Assembly (NCBI GenBank): GCA_008921705.1
Contig: VFFE01007869.1
Span: 5,619,276-5,683,275, forward strand
DNA length: 64,000 bases
Reading direction: 5' to 3'
From: Burhinus oedicnemus
Taxonomy: Eukaryota > Chordata > Aves > Charadriiformes > Burhinidae
A program made the translations under genes and the position numbers. Under the pieces are notes generated by a model. The model had not been told where the DNA came from. It saw nothing but the letters and a program-made list of their open reading frames with translations, and searched no databases. Within the stretch, counting starts at the first letter, position 1, and every line of letters begins with the position of its first letter. Of this stretch, positions 36,801 to 48,900 are shown one piece after another.

Positions 36801-39450
36801 TCTTATATGTCTAATGGAAAAGCCCAGCAAATATCACAAAATCCCTTTACTTACCCATGACCGACCATCATTTCTTTGTGCCAAACTCATCCCTCCAGTA
36901 TTCTGGACTTACCTTCACCGGCCAAAACCCAGCACTCTTGCTTTTCTAACTAAACACAAAGTAGACTTGTATGCTATTTCACAGTTAAACGCCCACAGGA
37001 TTTGCACAAGTGGCCTTTCACCTAACGGTAAAAACCTGGTATTTTATCATGGAAACATTCCCTTTGACCCTATTTCGCTCCCTCCAAAGAGCCCGAGTGC
37101 CCAGTTCATACGCTAGGAGCACGCAACAGCATTTATTGTAACAGCAGGAAATGTCCTGTAGCCACTTTAGTAAAAGATAAAAGAAAAGAGGGTTTGGGAA
37201 CTAGCACTGGTAACAAACCTCTTCCGTGAGTACGCTGTGGAACAGACGTGGTCAGTGAGGTTTGCCCTTCTCCCCCAGAGCATGCGGCTCTCTCCAGCCC
37301 CCACGCCACACACCTCCGTCGTGAGCCCCCGCAGTCACAGGGGTTAATTTGGGGATGGCCCTGGTGCTCTGCTGACTGCCCTGCGCTGGGGACCGTGCTG
37401 GGCCTGGGCGCAGGCACTTCTCTGCCGCCCTGCCAGAGCTCTGTCACCTTTTGTCCCCCCAGGAAAAAGATTATTTATGCCAAAATATTATAACAATGCA
37501 GCAGCTTCAACTTCTTATTCATCTGAAGTATTGCACTGTAAACAACTCCTGCTTGTTAGCTTGAAACGAAGGAGACTGAATTAAGCAGAGACCCTGCAAG
37601 TCCTGGACACGAATCCTTCTGAAAGCCCAGGGTGGGCGATAATGCAGAAATTCAGGAAAAAGATAAAAAATCACTTTCCCTGTCTCCTGCCTGCTTTGGG
37701 TCCAGAGCAGAGCCCCGGGCTGTCGGGGCTGAGCAGCAGCCTCATCCCAGCCGGCAGCACCCTGCCCGCACGGCAGCACCCTGCCCGCAGCCTGTCCCAC
37801 CACCACCACCAGCCGTGCCGGCGGCAGAGGGCTACCTGCATCCCGCATCCTCCCAGGGCGAGCAGGAAAACCAGCAGCCCTCCCTCCACGTGGCTGCTGC
37901 GGGAGCGCACGGCCGTACGGAGAGCAGTGCCAAACGCTCCCGGCGCAGCCGGGGAGGCTTTGCCCTGCGTTCCGTCCCTGCGCCAAACCGGTGCAATTTA
38001 GCAGAGCGGTGGAGGGCTGGAGCAAACCGGGAATGGCACCTGAGGGATGGGTGCACCGACCTTCACCAGCGCTGTGTGAAACGAGCACGATGCGGTTGGG
38101 CGCTTCAGCAATTAAGTGGCGTTTCGAACTGCGGCTCAAGTAGAGGCATCACATAGCTTAGCCGCCCCGTTTAGAAACGAAGAAATTCTTCACAGAAAGA
38201 CTGTAGCCAGCTACTTGTTAGTCGCTTTCGATGCTTAACTCAAAGTACGTATGCTGCTGTGCTAACGGGAGCGGTAAACTCTGATCTGTGTGAAAGCTCT
38301 GGCATTTTGGCATTTTATCAAAGTATTTCCTTTGGTTTGCAAGAGGGTTTTATATATCTGCCATCTAAAGCAATGGCATTTTCAAAGTATTTTGTTGCAA
38401 AACTGCCAAGTTGCACAAGTGGAAGTACACGGCAAGTCTTCCCTTACACATAATACAGCCATGTCAGGAACAGAGATGTTTTTAAAGGACCACAATCTAA
38501 AAGACGACTATAATTTTTTCCTGCCATTTGTTACAGCAACGTCAGCTGATGAACGCTAGCGTGCCAGAGTGGTATTGGCTGGAGCTACCAGTGAAATGCT
38601 GAGACCTGTTAATATTGCTGGCTCACTTTAACACTGCGAGTAGCACAACGGCTCCAAAATAATACACAGACTTTCCTGTGTAGTCACACTAACGGTACTT
38701 ACATAGATGGGAAGTCTACGATAGGGAGCACAGTCCCTCTCCTGCCAACAAGGGACATTAAAATTACATTTCAAAGTCAGGTTTCAGTTGGATGTGAACG
38801 CGGAGAGTTACTGCAGATTAGCCTGCAAGAACACATGTAAATAATTACATTATAACGAGCGTAGCAGACATGACTCTCTATGCCCCACATGTTTTTAGCC
38901 AAATAAAGAGAATGCTATTTTCTCATTTTTTAGCAAGGGATTTCTCAGCTCCGGCGGCAGCGGTGGCCAGCTCCAGCCAGGCGCCTCGTGACGGTGGCGT
39001 ACGCATTTTTGTACACCGGTGTTTTGTTTCTCACCCCTTCTGCCAGCTCCGGCAGAGCCAAAGGCCATTTCGTTCCCCGTTTAGAATGCCGGGCCCGCAC
39101 GCCAGCAGGGAGATGCCGTTCCTCTCCTTTTAAGGCCGGAGGCACGGCCACGGCCACAGCCGGCCGCGGGCTGCCGGTGTGCGGGAGCAGCGGCAGCGTG
39201 CCGGGCGGGAGCCGCCCCGAGCACAGCACCAAGAGCTGCTCTGCCAGAATGCTGCGAAGTCCCCCCGGCTGCTGCTGGAGCTGTCGGTCGGTCCTGGGTT
39301 TACTCCGGACGGCAGCCAGGACCACACAGCCGCCCGCACGGCTCCCCCCTTCCTCCACAAGAGCAGGGAGGAGAGGAGGGGAACGGAAAGGAAAAAGAAC
39401 CCAACTCGTGGGCTGAGATAAAGACGGTTTAATAGAACAATAACAGAAAA
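33851..39450. other. Non-coding stretch with GC patches, no gene recognised
   Basis: GC-rich patches at about 34,640-34,960, 35,940-36,400, 37,700-38,060 and 38,940-39,330 alternate with AT-rich DNA. The ATG-started frame of 138 codons at 36,700-37,116 is the longest in AT-rich sequence, but its length is within chance for a window this size and it resembles no family. No exon is called. Confidence 0.5.
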
Positions 39451-39495
39451 GGAGGAGGAGGAGGAGGAGGAGGAGGAGGAGGAGAAGGAGGAGGA
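39451..39495. repeat. GGA trinucleotide microsatellite
   Basis: About fifteen GGA triplets with a single GAA interruption form a polypurine tract. It joins directly to a TAGTAA hexamer array. Confidence 0.9.
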
Positions 39496-39553
39496 TAGTA
39501 ATAGTAATAGTAATAGTAATAGTAATAGTAATAGTAATAGTAATAGTAATAAT
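39496..39553. repeat. TAGTAA hexamer microsatellite
   Basis: About nine tandem TAGTAA units are nearly perfect and end in TAATAATGG. Together with the GGA tract this makes a compound microsatellite of about 103 bases. On the minus strand it reads as runs of Tyr, Leu or Ile-Thr, which explains the long low-complexity frames there. Confidence 0.9.
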
Positions 39554-40582
39554 GGTGACACAAGCCACTCTCACCACCCGGTGAACTGGCACAGTCCCGA
39601 GCAGTGATTGCGAGTACCCGGCCCCCAGCCGGCCCCATTGCTGTACCCAGCGTGAGGTCTATGGTACAGAATATTCCACTGGCCATCCCGTCCCTCTGTC
39701 GAGGCTCCATCTCTGCTTCCACGGGAAGCTGAAAAAAGTTCTTGAAAAATATAAACATCACCTGGGAACAACTAAAACAATATACATTATTAACATTCCT
39801 TTCATAGCAAATCTGAAACACAGCAATCATTGGAAAAAAAACTAACTGTCCCAGCTGAAACCAGGACATGTTTCATAAATCTTTCTGCAAACAGCTGGGT
39901 TCAGGCCACCAGACGCCATGCTCTGGTCCTGTCTGCGTGGATCTGCCCGTCGGCGGTGCCAGTGGGAGAGGGAGCGGAGACAGGACAGCAGGGCATGGGG
40001 ACCCCGGGGTGTCCCTCGGCCGGGGCACAGCCCTGCCTCTCTGCTTGCACCGCTTTGAACAAAACGTAATCCCAAATGTGGTGCCAAAATGCAAAGGGTT
40101 GGGGAACTCTTGTGTCAAAGCACAGCCACCAACACTCAGACAGAAAAAATACCTGTGAGTGGGTGTTTGGGGTGGCTGTTTCTGAGGGGCCGGGCCAGGG
40201 GGAGGGTGGCAGGACCTGCATGAAAAGCCTTCAGTGTCGGACTGACACCACGGCAGGGAAGGAAAAGCGTGGCGAGGAGGTTGTTTCCACGTTTCAGCTC
40301 CTGCACGTCTCCTCCGGCTCGAGGGGAGGACTGCCAAATGTGCTCGAGGCACGGGGGCTGCAAGTGTCACCCCGGGAGAGCACCGACTGCAGCCATCCCC
40401 GCCGGAGCAGGAGGGTGGCGCCGGGGACCCGGGGGAGAAGCAGCGCTCAGGCGGCGTGAAACAACTGAGACGGGCCGTTTCGTCCCCTGCCTAGGAAAGA
40501 GCATCACTTTTTTGTCACTCCATTGAAGTGATGCTTAAAGTTCTTCTCCAACCCTGCAAACCGAAGTTCTCAAATCAATATA
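39554..40582. other. Non-coding stretch, no gene recognised
   Basis: Moderately GC-rich, with open frames on both strands up to 165 codons (39,873-40,370 minus). None resembles a known protein. Confidence 0.5.
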
Positions 40583-40738
40583 CAGCTGTGGCTGCCCCAT
40601 GCCTGGAGGTGTTCAAGGCCAGGTTGGACGGGGCTTGGAGCAACCTGGTCTGGTGGGAGGTGTCCCTGCCCATGGCAGGGGGGTGGAGTAGATGGTCTTT
40701 AAGATCCCTTCCCATCCAAACCATTCTGTGGTTCTGTA
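40583..40738 (+). mobile_element. CR1 LINE 3' fragment, plus orientation
   Basis: Typical CR1 blocks appear in order: GGAGGTGTTCAAGGCCAGGT, GGGAGGTGTCCCTGCCCATG, GATGGTCTTTAAGATCCC and the terminal ATTCTGTGGTTCTGT repeat. The 3' end is complete and the 5' side is truncated. It is one of the less diverged CR1 copies here. Confidence 0.9.
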
Positions 40739-42980
40739 TCTTCTGCAGAGACTCCATTCTACTACCCGGATGACTGTTGGAGCAGACCACACAGAATGCG
40801 CTACCTGTTGGGAAATATTTGCACAGGGTTAATTAGTTTTGTGCGACTCCACAGACGGTTTGCAATTCCTCTTCAGGTGAAGCTGCCCTGGCTCAGACAT
40901 CCCCTGCAAAGCCGCACGTCCCTGAAAGCTTTCAGAGCAGGAGCGTGTCCAGGGAAGGGGGATGCCTTGGGACAAAAGGGTGACCAGCCCCGGGCTGATC
41001 CTGCCAGGGTCTTCTGTCCCTGGAGGGCAGCGGGGCTCGGGGTGCCGGGGGCTCGGAGGCTGCGCAGGGCTCATCCCGTTTCCCTCCCTCCAAGCACTCG
41101 CATTGCTCCCTTCCCCTGGGATGCGGGGACGCCGGGTGAGCCACCCGCCAGCTGCAGCCGAGGCAGTCATTTCACATCGTCTGTTATTTAAATAACCGAG
41201 GGAAGGGGACAGCTTTACGGTTTCAGATATTGTTCCCTTCCTTTATCTCTTTATGTGACAGTTATTTAATGGTGGTTTGTCTATTTCACTCATTAGCCAC
41301 TTGGCCTTTTTTTTTTTATTTTTTTATTTTTAAAATATGAGTTTTCAGTGTCACAGTAAGAGAAAGGAAAGGCTCACTGAATGAGTGGACATTAGGATAT
41401 GGTGAGACTGTAAACTTTTAACAGAGAAAAATGTTTTATATATAAATGAGACAAATCTATATCCAGCCCAGAAAACCCAAAGATTATTTTGGGTACTTAG
41501 GGGAAACGCAATAGCACACTCATCCATCCCTAAATGACCAAGATCAAGAGCTGACAAAAATCAGGGGGAAATCCTGTCGTTGCGTTAATGTAAGAGTAGT
41601 AAAATCAAGAAACAGGGCCTCAGAGGTACACATCAGCACCACCACCGTCAGTCCTTGGGATTTTCAAATTCTTGAAATATTACTAACCAGGGAGTAATCT
41701 GAATCCAGGTCTGCCAGACACGTCATCCCCTGACCCCGTCCACCCAATGGATCCCGCACGGCAGGATTTTAGTCCTGCTGGGCTCATCCTCGCTCCCGGG
41801 CACCTTGAGGGGCCGGGTGGTGTTTGGAGGGGCCGTGGACGTGCCGCAGAAGTGGGACGGATCCCAGACCAGAGCTGCGCAAGAGCCGAGCAGAGAAGCC
41901 GTGCTGGCGTCCTGCCCACCGGGAGCGTCCCTCGTTCTGCACACATTGTGCGTGGCGGAACCTCCTTGCCCAGCTGTGCCGGCACCTCTGCCCTGGGCTG
42001 GAGAACCAGCAAAGGACCACGGGTGACACCAGATCTAACAGCAGAGTCTCAGAAACCCCCGCCTCCAGATGCTTCTATAAACTCAACATTACAGCAGTTT
42101 TCACGAAAGATAAAACATGAAGCTGTGGTCGCTAAGGTACCCGTTGCTTTTGCGGATTAGTTCCCCTGTGTGCGAAGCACTCCGCGCTGCGTGACAGCCC
42201 AGCTTGGCTTCAGACTCCCTCCCTGCCCTCTTTATGGCTTCCTGCTTCCACGCGCGGAATCAAGGTAGGAAACACCATGAATTAAATGGGAGTTCCCACC
42301 CCGGCAGCAACGCGAAGCAGCGTGACCCCAGCCATGGCGGTGGAGACCGCGCTGCCGGCCACCGAACCCTGACGGCTGGCGGGGCTTTGGGAACGGCTCC
42401 AAAAGCAGAGGGATTCCGACAGTCCCAGTCTTCAGGCCTGGTACGTTTTTGTATTTTGAAAATTACTTTAATGGTGAGAGTTCTGGAAAACAGACATTTC
42501 TGTAATTGTTGAATAATTATTTTTTTTAATTAATATTGGTTGGGAATATGTTAAGATGCATGATACTCTTAAATATTCTAAATGAAAGAAGTGCTCTAAA
42601 TCAAAGAACATTTTGCTAGAGTGATTTTTTCTTCTAGCGGTTGACCAGATGACTGCTATAATGTTGTCCTCACCACATATATGGCTTGTCAATCCCCAAA
42701 TCTTTATTAAGACTACTGGAAAACTTGGTATTTAGGAGGAGGGCTGGGGCAGCGCAGCTGGCAGAGTTTTGGTTCTGCGGATACAGTTGTTATGATAAAG
42801 CCTTGCATTGCAGAATCTCACACTAAATATTCTGATTAAGGTAGTGAAAAATCTGCTTGTTGGAAAACACTTTCTGTGCAAACTACAGAAGGCTGCACGA
42901 GGATGCAGGGGAATTTGTTGACTGCATCACCGCAAACAGTAACAGAATTACTTTCCAGTTACTTGTAATTAGAAGTTACA
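40739..42980. other. Non-coding stretch, no gene recognised
   Basis: GC patches at about 40,900-41,160 and 41,750-42,010 lie in AT-rich DNA. A T-rich tract occupies 41,307-41,332. No element or exon is seen. Confidence 0.5.
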
Positions 42981-44354
42981 AAACATTGCCATAGTGATTA
43001 ACTCCCTAAATGACAAAAAGTCAAAGCTCTATACGTGCTGGACACCAGTTTTTGAGTTTCAGAAGAGCGAAGTGACTGTTCCTGTAGGTCAGAGGGTCCC
43101 TCTGCGACGAGGAAACGTATTGCCAGGGCACAGCAGTTGTTCTCAGCAGCTCTTCACGGAGCCTGCCCCGAAAAAGGGTGCTGAGCGTAACAAGAAGTAC
43201 CAGCCTGGCTTTGGGGTCTTTCAAATTAAAATGAAAAAATCTACATCAAAGCTGATGTTTTGTCATAGCAGCAGTAGATGGCAACAGTCCTTGTTATGCA
43301 AATACGCTACAGCCTGTTAAAAGTGTGATAAAAAGACAGAAAAAAAGAAAGGAAAAAAAAAATTAATTCTGATTCTGAAGAGCTCGGCGGTGATCCCAAG
43401 TGCTCCGGAGGAGGCTGTAGACGTACTTTCACAGTGTGGGTGTCCGTCCTAGGGCCACCTGCCTTAGGACTGCGTATTTTTCCCAAGTGCGTTTCCCAGC
43501 TCACAAGAGCATCCTCTGGGACACCGTGCCCAGCCAGCCCATTGCCTGCCGGGGACGGCTCCGCAGGCAGGCGTGGGTCACGCTTCTCCAGCCCCCGGCA
43601 AAGGGTGTTCTTATAAACAACATTAATGCAAACAGCACATGCTGCACTCCGTCTTCTGCACTTGTACCCCCCGAGAGACAAAAACGTGCGTTCAGCCTAC
43701 AGAAACACGCCGTAAGGGCCCCCAAGGCGAAGGGGAGAAGTTGAACGGAGAGGAAGGCAGCAGCATGTGGGAAGGGATGACTCTCCGCCGTGGGATCTGG
43801 ATCCATCAGGGGAGATGGGGTAAACCAGGGGGTTTTCACAAACCGAATGCAAAAGTTAACCCAAAATCTGACGTCTGTAGGCAATTTCAGTCACTGCTGA
43901 TTGCAAATTCAAATTCCAAGGTATTCTAGTTCACAGATCACTACTGCCTCATCCTCCGGTAACTCCCTGTCTCTTCACTAAACCATAGTCCTCAGTTTCT
44001 TTAGAAGACACTGCTAATTCTCATGGGTCTAGTTGAGCCCTACTTTCCAACACATCAGCTGCTATGAAACACCCTCCAAACAAGCATTTTTATTGCACAT
44101 ATTTTCCCAGTCTGAGGATCTAACCAACACAGATAAAGTATTTTCAGGTTGCCGTTGGGTTCACAACATCTCAAGAGGCCACATTGCTTCATTATGACAA
44201 CTCCCCCTGCCAACAGCCCTTGTCCATACACCCAGACCCATCCTTTCATGCCCAAATTAAACATTGTCAGACCAAAAAAATCAGAAAAAAACAAAAGCAT
44301 TGCTCCTGTCTTCCTTTCACCTAGGATCTGAGTCTGACCGCGTACAAAAAAAAA
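42981..44354. repeat. Copy 1 of a 1.4-kb near-identical duplication
   Basis: This segment is repeated from 44,375 onward at an offset of 1394 bases. I count about fifteen single-base differences over roughly 1.37 kb, or about 1%. Copy 1 also lacks 223 bases net at 43,842 and carries 6 extra bases near 43,949-43,957. It ends inside a poly-A run directly at the gap. Open frames in it, such as 42,994-43,320, recur in copy 2, but the few changes do not look like coding constraint. Confidence 0.95.
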
Positions 44355-44374
44355 NNNNNNNNNNNNNNNNNNNN
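44355..44374. other. Assembly gap of 20 N
   Basis: The gap separates the two copies of the duplicated segment. Its left edge is a poly-A run and its right edge is exactly the start of the repeated sequence. This is the pattern expected when two contigs carrying the same locus are joined. Confidence 0.95.
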
Positions 44375-45968
44375 AAACATTGCCATAGTGATTAACTCCC
44401 TAAATGACAAAAAGTCAAAGCTCTATACGTGCTGGACACCAGTTTTTGAGTTTCAGAAGAGCGAAGTGACTGTTCCTGTAGGTCAGAGGGTCCCTCTGCG
44501 CCGAGGAAACCTATCGCCAGGGCACAGCAGTTGTTCTCAGCAGCTCTTCACGGAGCCTGCCCCGAAAAAGGGTGCTGAGCGTAACAAGAAGTACCAGCCT
44601 GGCTTTGGGGTCTTTCAAATTAAAACGAAAAAATCTACATCAAAGCTGATGTTTTGTCATAGCAGCAGTAGATGGCAACAGTCCTTGTTATGCAAATACG
44701 CTACAGCCTGTTAAAAGTGTGATAAAAAGATAGAAAAAGAGAAAGGAAAAAAAAAATTAATTCTGATTCTGAAGAGCTCGGCGGTGATCCCAAGTGCTCC
44801 GGAGGAGGCTGTAGACGTACTTTCACAGTGTGGGTGTCCGTCCTAGGGCCACCTGCCTTAGGACTGCGTATTTTTCCCAAGTGCGTTTCCCAGCTCACAA
44901 GAGCATCCTCTGGGACACCGTGCCCAGCCAGCCCATTGCCTGCCGGGGACGGCTCCGCAGGCAGGCGTGGGTCACGCTTCTCCAGCCCCCGGCAAAGGGT
45001 GTTCTTATAAACAACGTTAATGCAAACAGCACGTGCTGCACTCCGTCTTCTGCACTTGTACCCCCCGAGAGACAAAAACGTGCGTTCAGCCTGCAGAAAC
45101 ACGCCGTAAGGGCCCCCAAGGCGAAGGGGAGAAGTTGAACGGAGAGGAAGGCAGCAGCATGTGGGAAGGGATGACTCTCCGCCGTGGGATCTGGATCCAT
45201 CAGGGGAGACGGGGTAAACCAGGGGGTTTTCACAAGCCCCCGCGGCGGGGCCAGCAGCACCCAGGGCTGCCATCAGCAGGCGCCTGCAGCGCTCTGCACG
45301 GTACAGCTCAGGGCAGAAGATGGGGTACGGCAGCTTAAACCACGTATTTAGGTGTTACTCAAGCGTGCTATCACAGGTTCGAAGGGAAGCGCTGCCGTGT
45401 TGTGTCAGCAGTTACACCCCTCGTCCCAGAGATGCCAGGGCTCGGCTGCGGCTCCCGCTCCCGATGCAAAAGTTAACCCAAAATCTGACGTCTGTAGGCA
45501 ATTTCAGTCACTGCTGATTGCAAATTCAAATTCCCAGGTATTCTAGTTCACGGATCACTACTGCCTTTGGTAACTCCCTGTCTCTTCACTAAACCATAGT
45601 CCTCAGTTTCTTTAGAAGACACTGCTAATTCTCATGGGTCTAGTTGAGCCCTACTTTCCAACACATCAGCTGCTATGAAACACCCTCCAAACAAGCATTT
45701 TTATTGCACATATTTTCCCAGTCTGAGGATCTAACCAACACAGATAAAGTATTTTCAGGTTGCCGTTGGGTTCACAACATCTCAAGAGGCCACGTTGCTT
45801 CATTATGACAACTGCCCCTGCCAACAGCCCTCGTCCATACACCCAGACCCATCCTTTCATGCCCAAATTAAACATTGTCAGACCAAAAAAATCAGAAAAA
45901 AACAAAAGCATTGCTCCTGTCTTCCTTTCACCTAGGATCTGAGTCTGACCGCGTACAAAAAAAAAAAA
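44375..45968. repeat. Copy 2 of the 1.4-kb near-identical duplication
   Basis: It begins with the same AAACATTGCCATAG as copy 1 and runs to the end of the poly-A run near 45,968 (twelve A, against nine before the gap in copy 1). It then continues into unique sequence. It holds 223 bases more than copy 1 at 45,236-45,463. Confidence 0.95.
45236..45463. other. Segment present in copy 2 and absent from copy 1
   Basis: These 228 bases are replaced by five bases (ACCGA) in copy 1. I see no target-site duplication, terminal repeats or poly-A tail on the segment, so a deletion in copy 1 is more likely than a mobile insertion in copy 2. The right flank CCGATGC resembles the filler in copy 1, which fits end joining with slight microhomology. 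Confidence 0.85.
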
Positions 45969-48900
45969 TTCAGGGATTTTTTCTGTGATCGCACGTTGCT
46001 CGAGAGTTACAACCGGGCTGAGGTACCTACCACTTAACCAGAACGTGGCGGCAAATACAAACCCCAGCAGACAGACAGCAAACACGCCGTTCACTTCGCT
46101 TTGACCGACCCCCAAAAATTCCACGGTCTGTTTTTCTATGGTGCAACTGTTTGCAGGAACAGCCGTCCCGTCTGTCAAGTGGTCGGGCTCATGAGCGTGT
46201 TCTGCAGCCGCTGGCTTCCGAGCACAGCCTTTGCCCGGCCTGCCGTCCCACTGGCATAAGCGCAGAACGGTGCTCACCCCAAAAAGCTCAGCTGATGCAA
46301 TCACTACAAGGGCACGGGGCAATATCTCCAGAGCCTTGGTTTAATGATTAGCTTATTCTGTAAACATAAGCTGGATTTTCTAACTCAATATTTAAAGTTG
46401 TGCTTTATATTGAAGTAGTAAGCATAGGTATGTGTCATAAAAATTAGGTATCAGGTAAATTAATATTGGGTCAATTTTTTATTAATTTTTTTAGTGAAAA
46501 AGGCAATAGCCGTTGGGGGATACACAGACCGTCACAACCGGGCAGGCTGCACAGAGGACCGGTGGGGACGGGGCTGTGGCACTGTGTTGGCCGTTCGCTG
46601 GCTGAGGTGTGACTCGACGTGGAGCACCGCGCCGGAGGTGACACCTTCAGATGCTGCGAATGAAAGAAGCAGCAAAAAAAGGACAGTCAAATTCAACAGC
46701 TGCTTTTAAAGATCACTTTAATCGTACATCTGTGATCAACAGAATAACAATAATTTTGGGGAACAGGCTATGACAGAGAACTGAGATGGCCAACAGCGGG
46801 AACAACTTCAGAATGACAAAGGCTGCTTCGTTTGGGTTCTGCCAAAAGCTGGTTTGGAGCTGCAAAGGGCAGAGTCCCCACCCCAGCGTTTCCTTTCTTA
46901 AACATTTAGCTTCCCACTAGCTATTAATAATTATTGCAGGATAAATTGCAGGAGATCTGGTAAAGCCAGTGGACAACGCATTTGGGTCAGTGAGACAAAT
47001 ATGCAAGTATCTGGGTTTTTTCTATTTATTTTATAAAGAAAACAAAACCCCAAAAATACTTGCAGTGTGAATGTAAAAACTACTTTGCTAGAGTTCTTTA
47101 TTCCTGGAGATACACTTTCTGCATTGAATCTGCACTTACGATGTTAATGAAAATGTACCTTATTTAAACTATTTAAAATGTAATTAGTTACTTTTCTATT
47201 TACCCCAGTACCTTTATCCTTTATTTTGCTGCTTGACATGTAACTCAAGTATTTCATGTTGAACGTTACTGAGCTGTCGCAGTTTAACCATGAGTGACAA
47301 CAGACGGAGGACTCACACACCACAGCCTTGAGTTTGCCTCTGGTTGCCAGAGTAAAATTTAAACTTCTCCCGCTGCAAAGAACTTTGCTATTTGCAAACA
47401 GACCCAAACGCCGCCCCCCTGGCACCGCTGGACCCCTGCCACCGCCGGACCCCCACACCGCCCCCCTGGTGCGGCTGGAGCCCCCGGCACCGCCGCGCTC
47501 GGCTCGCCCGGTCGCCCATCTCTGCGTGTGAAATGAAGGGTCTCGGCAGGGGAACGCCTCTCGCGGGGCGCGGGGTTGGCCACGGTGCCCTCATAGCTGC
47601 AGCGGGGAGACTTAGCAAGTGTATTTCGCTATTAATCACGTCTCATTTCCATGTCTGAGGTTAAGCCTGGGCTGCCCCGAGAGAGGTGAGGCAGGCGCTG
47701 GGCACGACAAGGTCCCCGCCACCGTCCTTGTGCCTGCGCCAAGGCCTGCCCTGCCCTGTGCTGCCTCCACTGCTGACCCAGCCGTTAGCAGCAGGCGGTT
47801 TCACCACCATAAAAAACTCAGGATTCACAGAATGCACGCGTTTTACGTGCATTCACGTATTTAACTAAATTGATATTTTTCTTATTTTCACAACGCTTTT
47901 TCAACTTTCTCCGTCATTCCGTTCAACTTGTGGTCTGAAGAAGAACTCTCCAAAGCGTCACGCTACCGTATGGTGTCGTGGTACAGCCCATACAAGACAG
48001 CACATGAGGAGTGAGAAGCCAGCTGTGCAGAGATGCTCCTTTCATGGGTCACCAGATGTCACACTCCTAATTCCAAAATATTTGTAATGCACCGCTGCTT
48101 AATTAATAGCCTTCGGCTGGCAGAGCAAAGCGGTGCACATGGATGGAGAGTAGGGGGAGCCGCAGCCAGAGTCCCTCTCTTGCCCATGCGTGAAGTCAAG
48201 CTGCTGAACGCTGCATTTTCGGCAGATTTGTCTTTTCAGTGTCCCAGGCTGGGCTGCCCGGGCCGTGGCAGACTGTGCCCCGGCAGCGGAGCGGCAGCAC
48301 GTACAGAGCACTCTGCAGGAGGAGAGTCCCAGCTCACGTGGGCATCATTACTTGTACCTCGTGTTTTACAAATGGATATGAAGAAGAAAAAATATGAAAA
48401 ACCAAATTACGGAGACACAAAAATAAGTAAGGAGTGCGCACCCAGACGGCAAGTCCATTAAAACAGATTTACAGGTTGCCTGTTAAAGGCATAAAGCGGA
48501 AACCCTCTTTAAAATAGGATTTAAGTCCAGCACAAGGAATCAAATTGAAGTACTTCATGCTAAGAAATACTGATTAGAGAAACTTATGTTCAATTATATC
48601 AGTACATTATACAACAGGTTGAATCATTGTAATGATATGCAGCAGCTTTCGTAAAAAAAGCTGATTTCTCTGATGTAATTCAAAATAGGGATAAAGCAGC
48701 TAAGAGGAAGCATTTAAGTCTGTTTATTTCAGTCTTTGTCTCGTGTGAAGCAGTACTGAGTGTTAGGTAGAGCAATCTGAAAACCCTTCAAAGCAGCATG
48801 CAGGCTTGTTCTCCCTCGCGCAGGCGGTAGGTCTTGAAAAGCTGCTTTCATAAATACAACAAAAGTCCCACAAAACTCCTTGGAACCCCATATATTTTGC

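Noticed and set aside
36700..37116. ATG-started frame of 138 codons in AT-rich DNA
   Set aside because: One such frame is expected by chance in 64 kb, and the sequence matches no family or domain that I know.
45370..45392. GGTTCGAAGG resembling a tRNA B box
   Set aside because: There is no A box at the expected distance and no foldable arms.
42981..45968. Tandem gene duplication reading of the repeated segment
   Set aside because: The copies contain no recognisable gene, and the gap placement points to an assembly artefact.
45666..46322. Minus-strand open frame of 218 codons with a hydrophobic segment and a GTAGGT site near 46,030
   Set aside because: The start would be TTG and the first ATG leaves 81 codons. 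The part shared with copy 1 has three differences that all change the amino acid, giving no sign of coding constraint.
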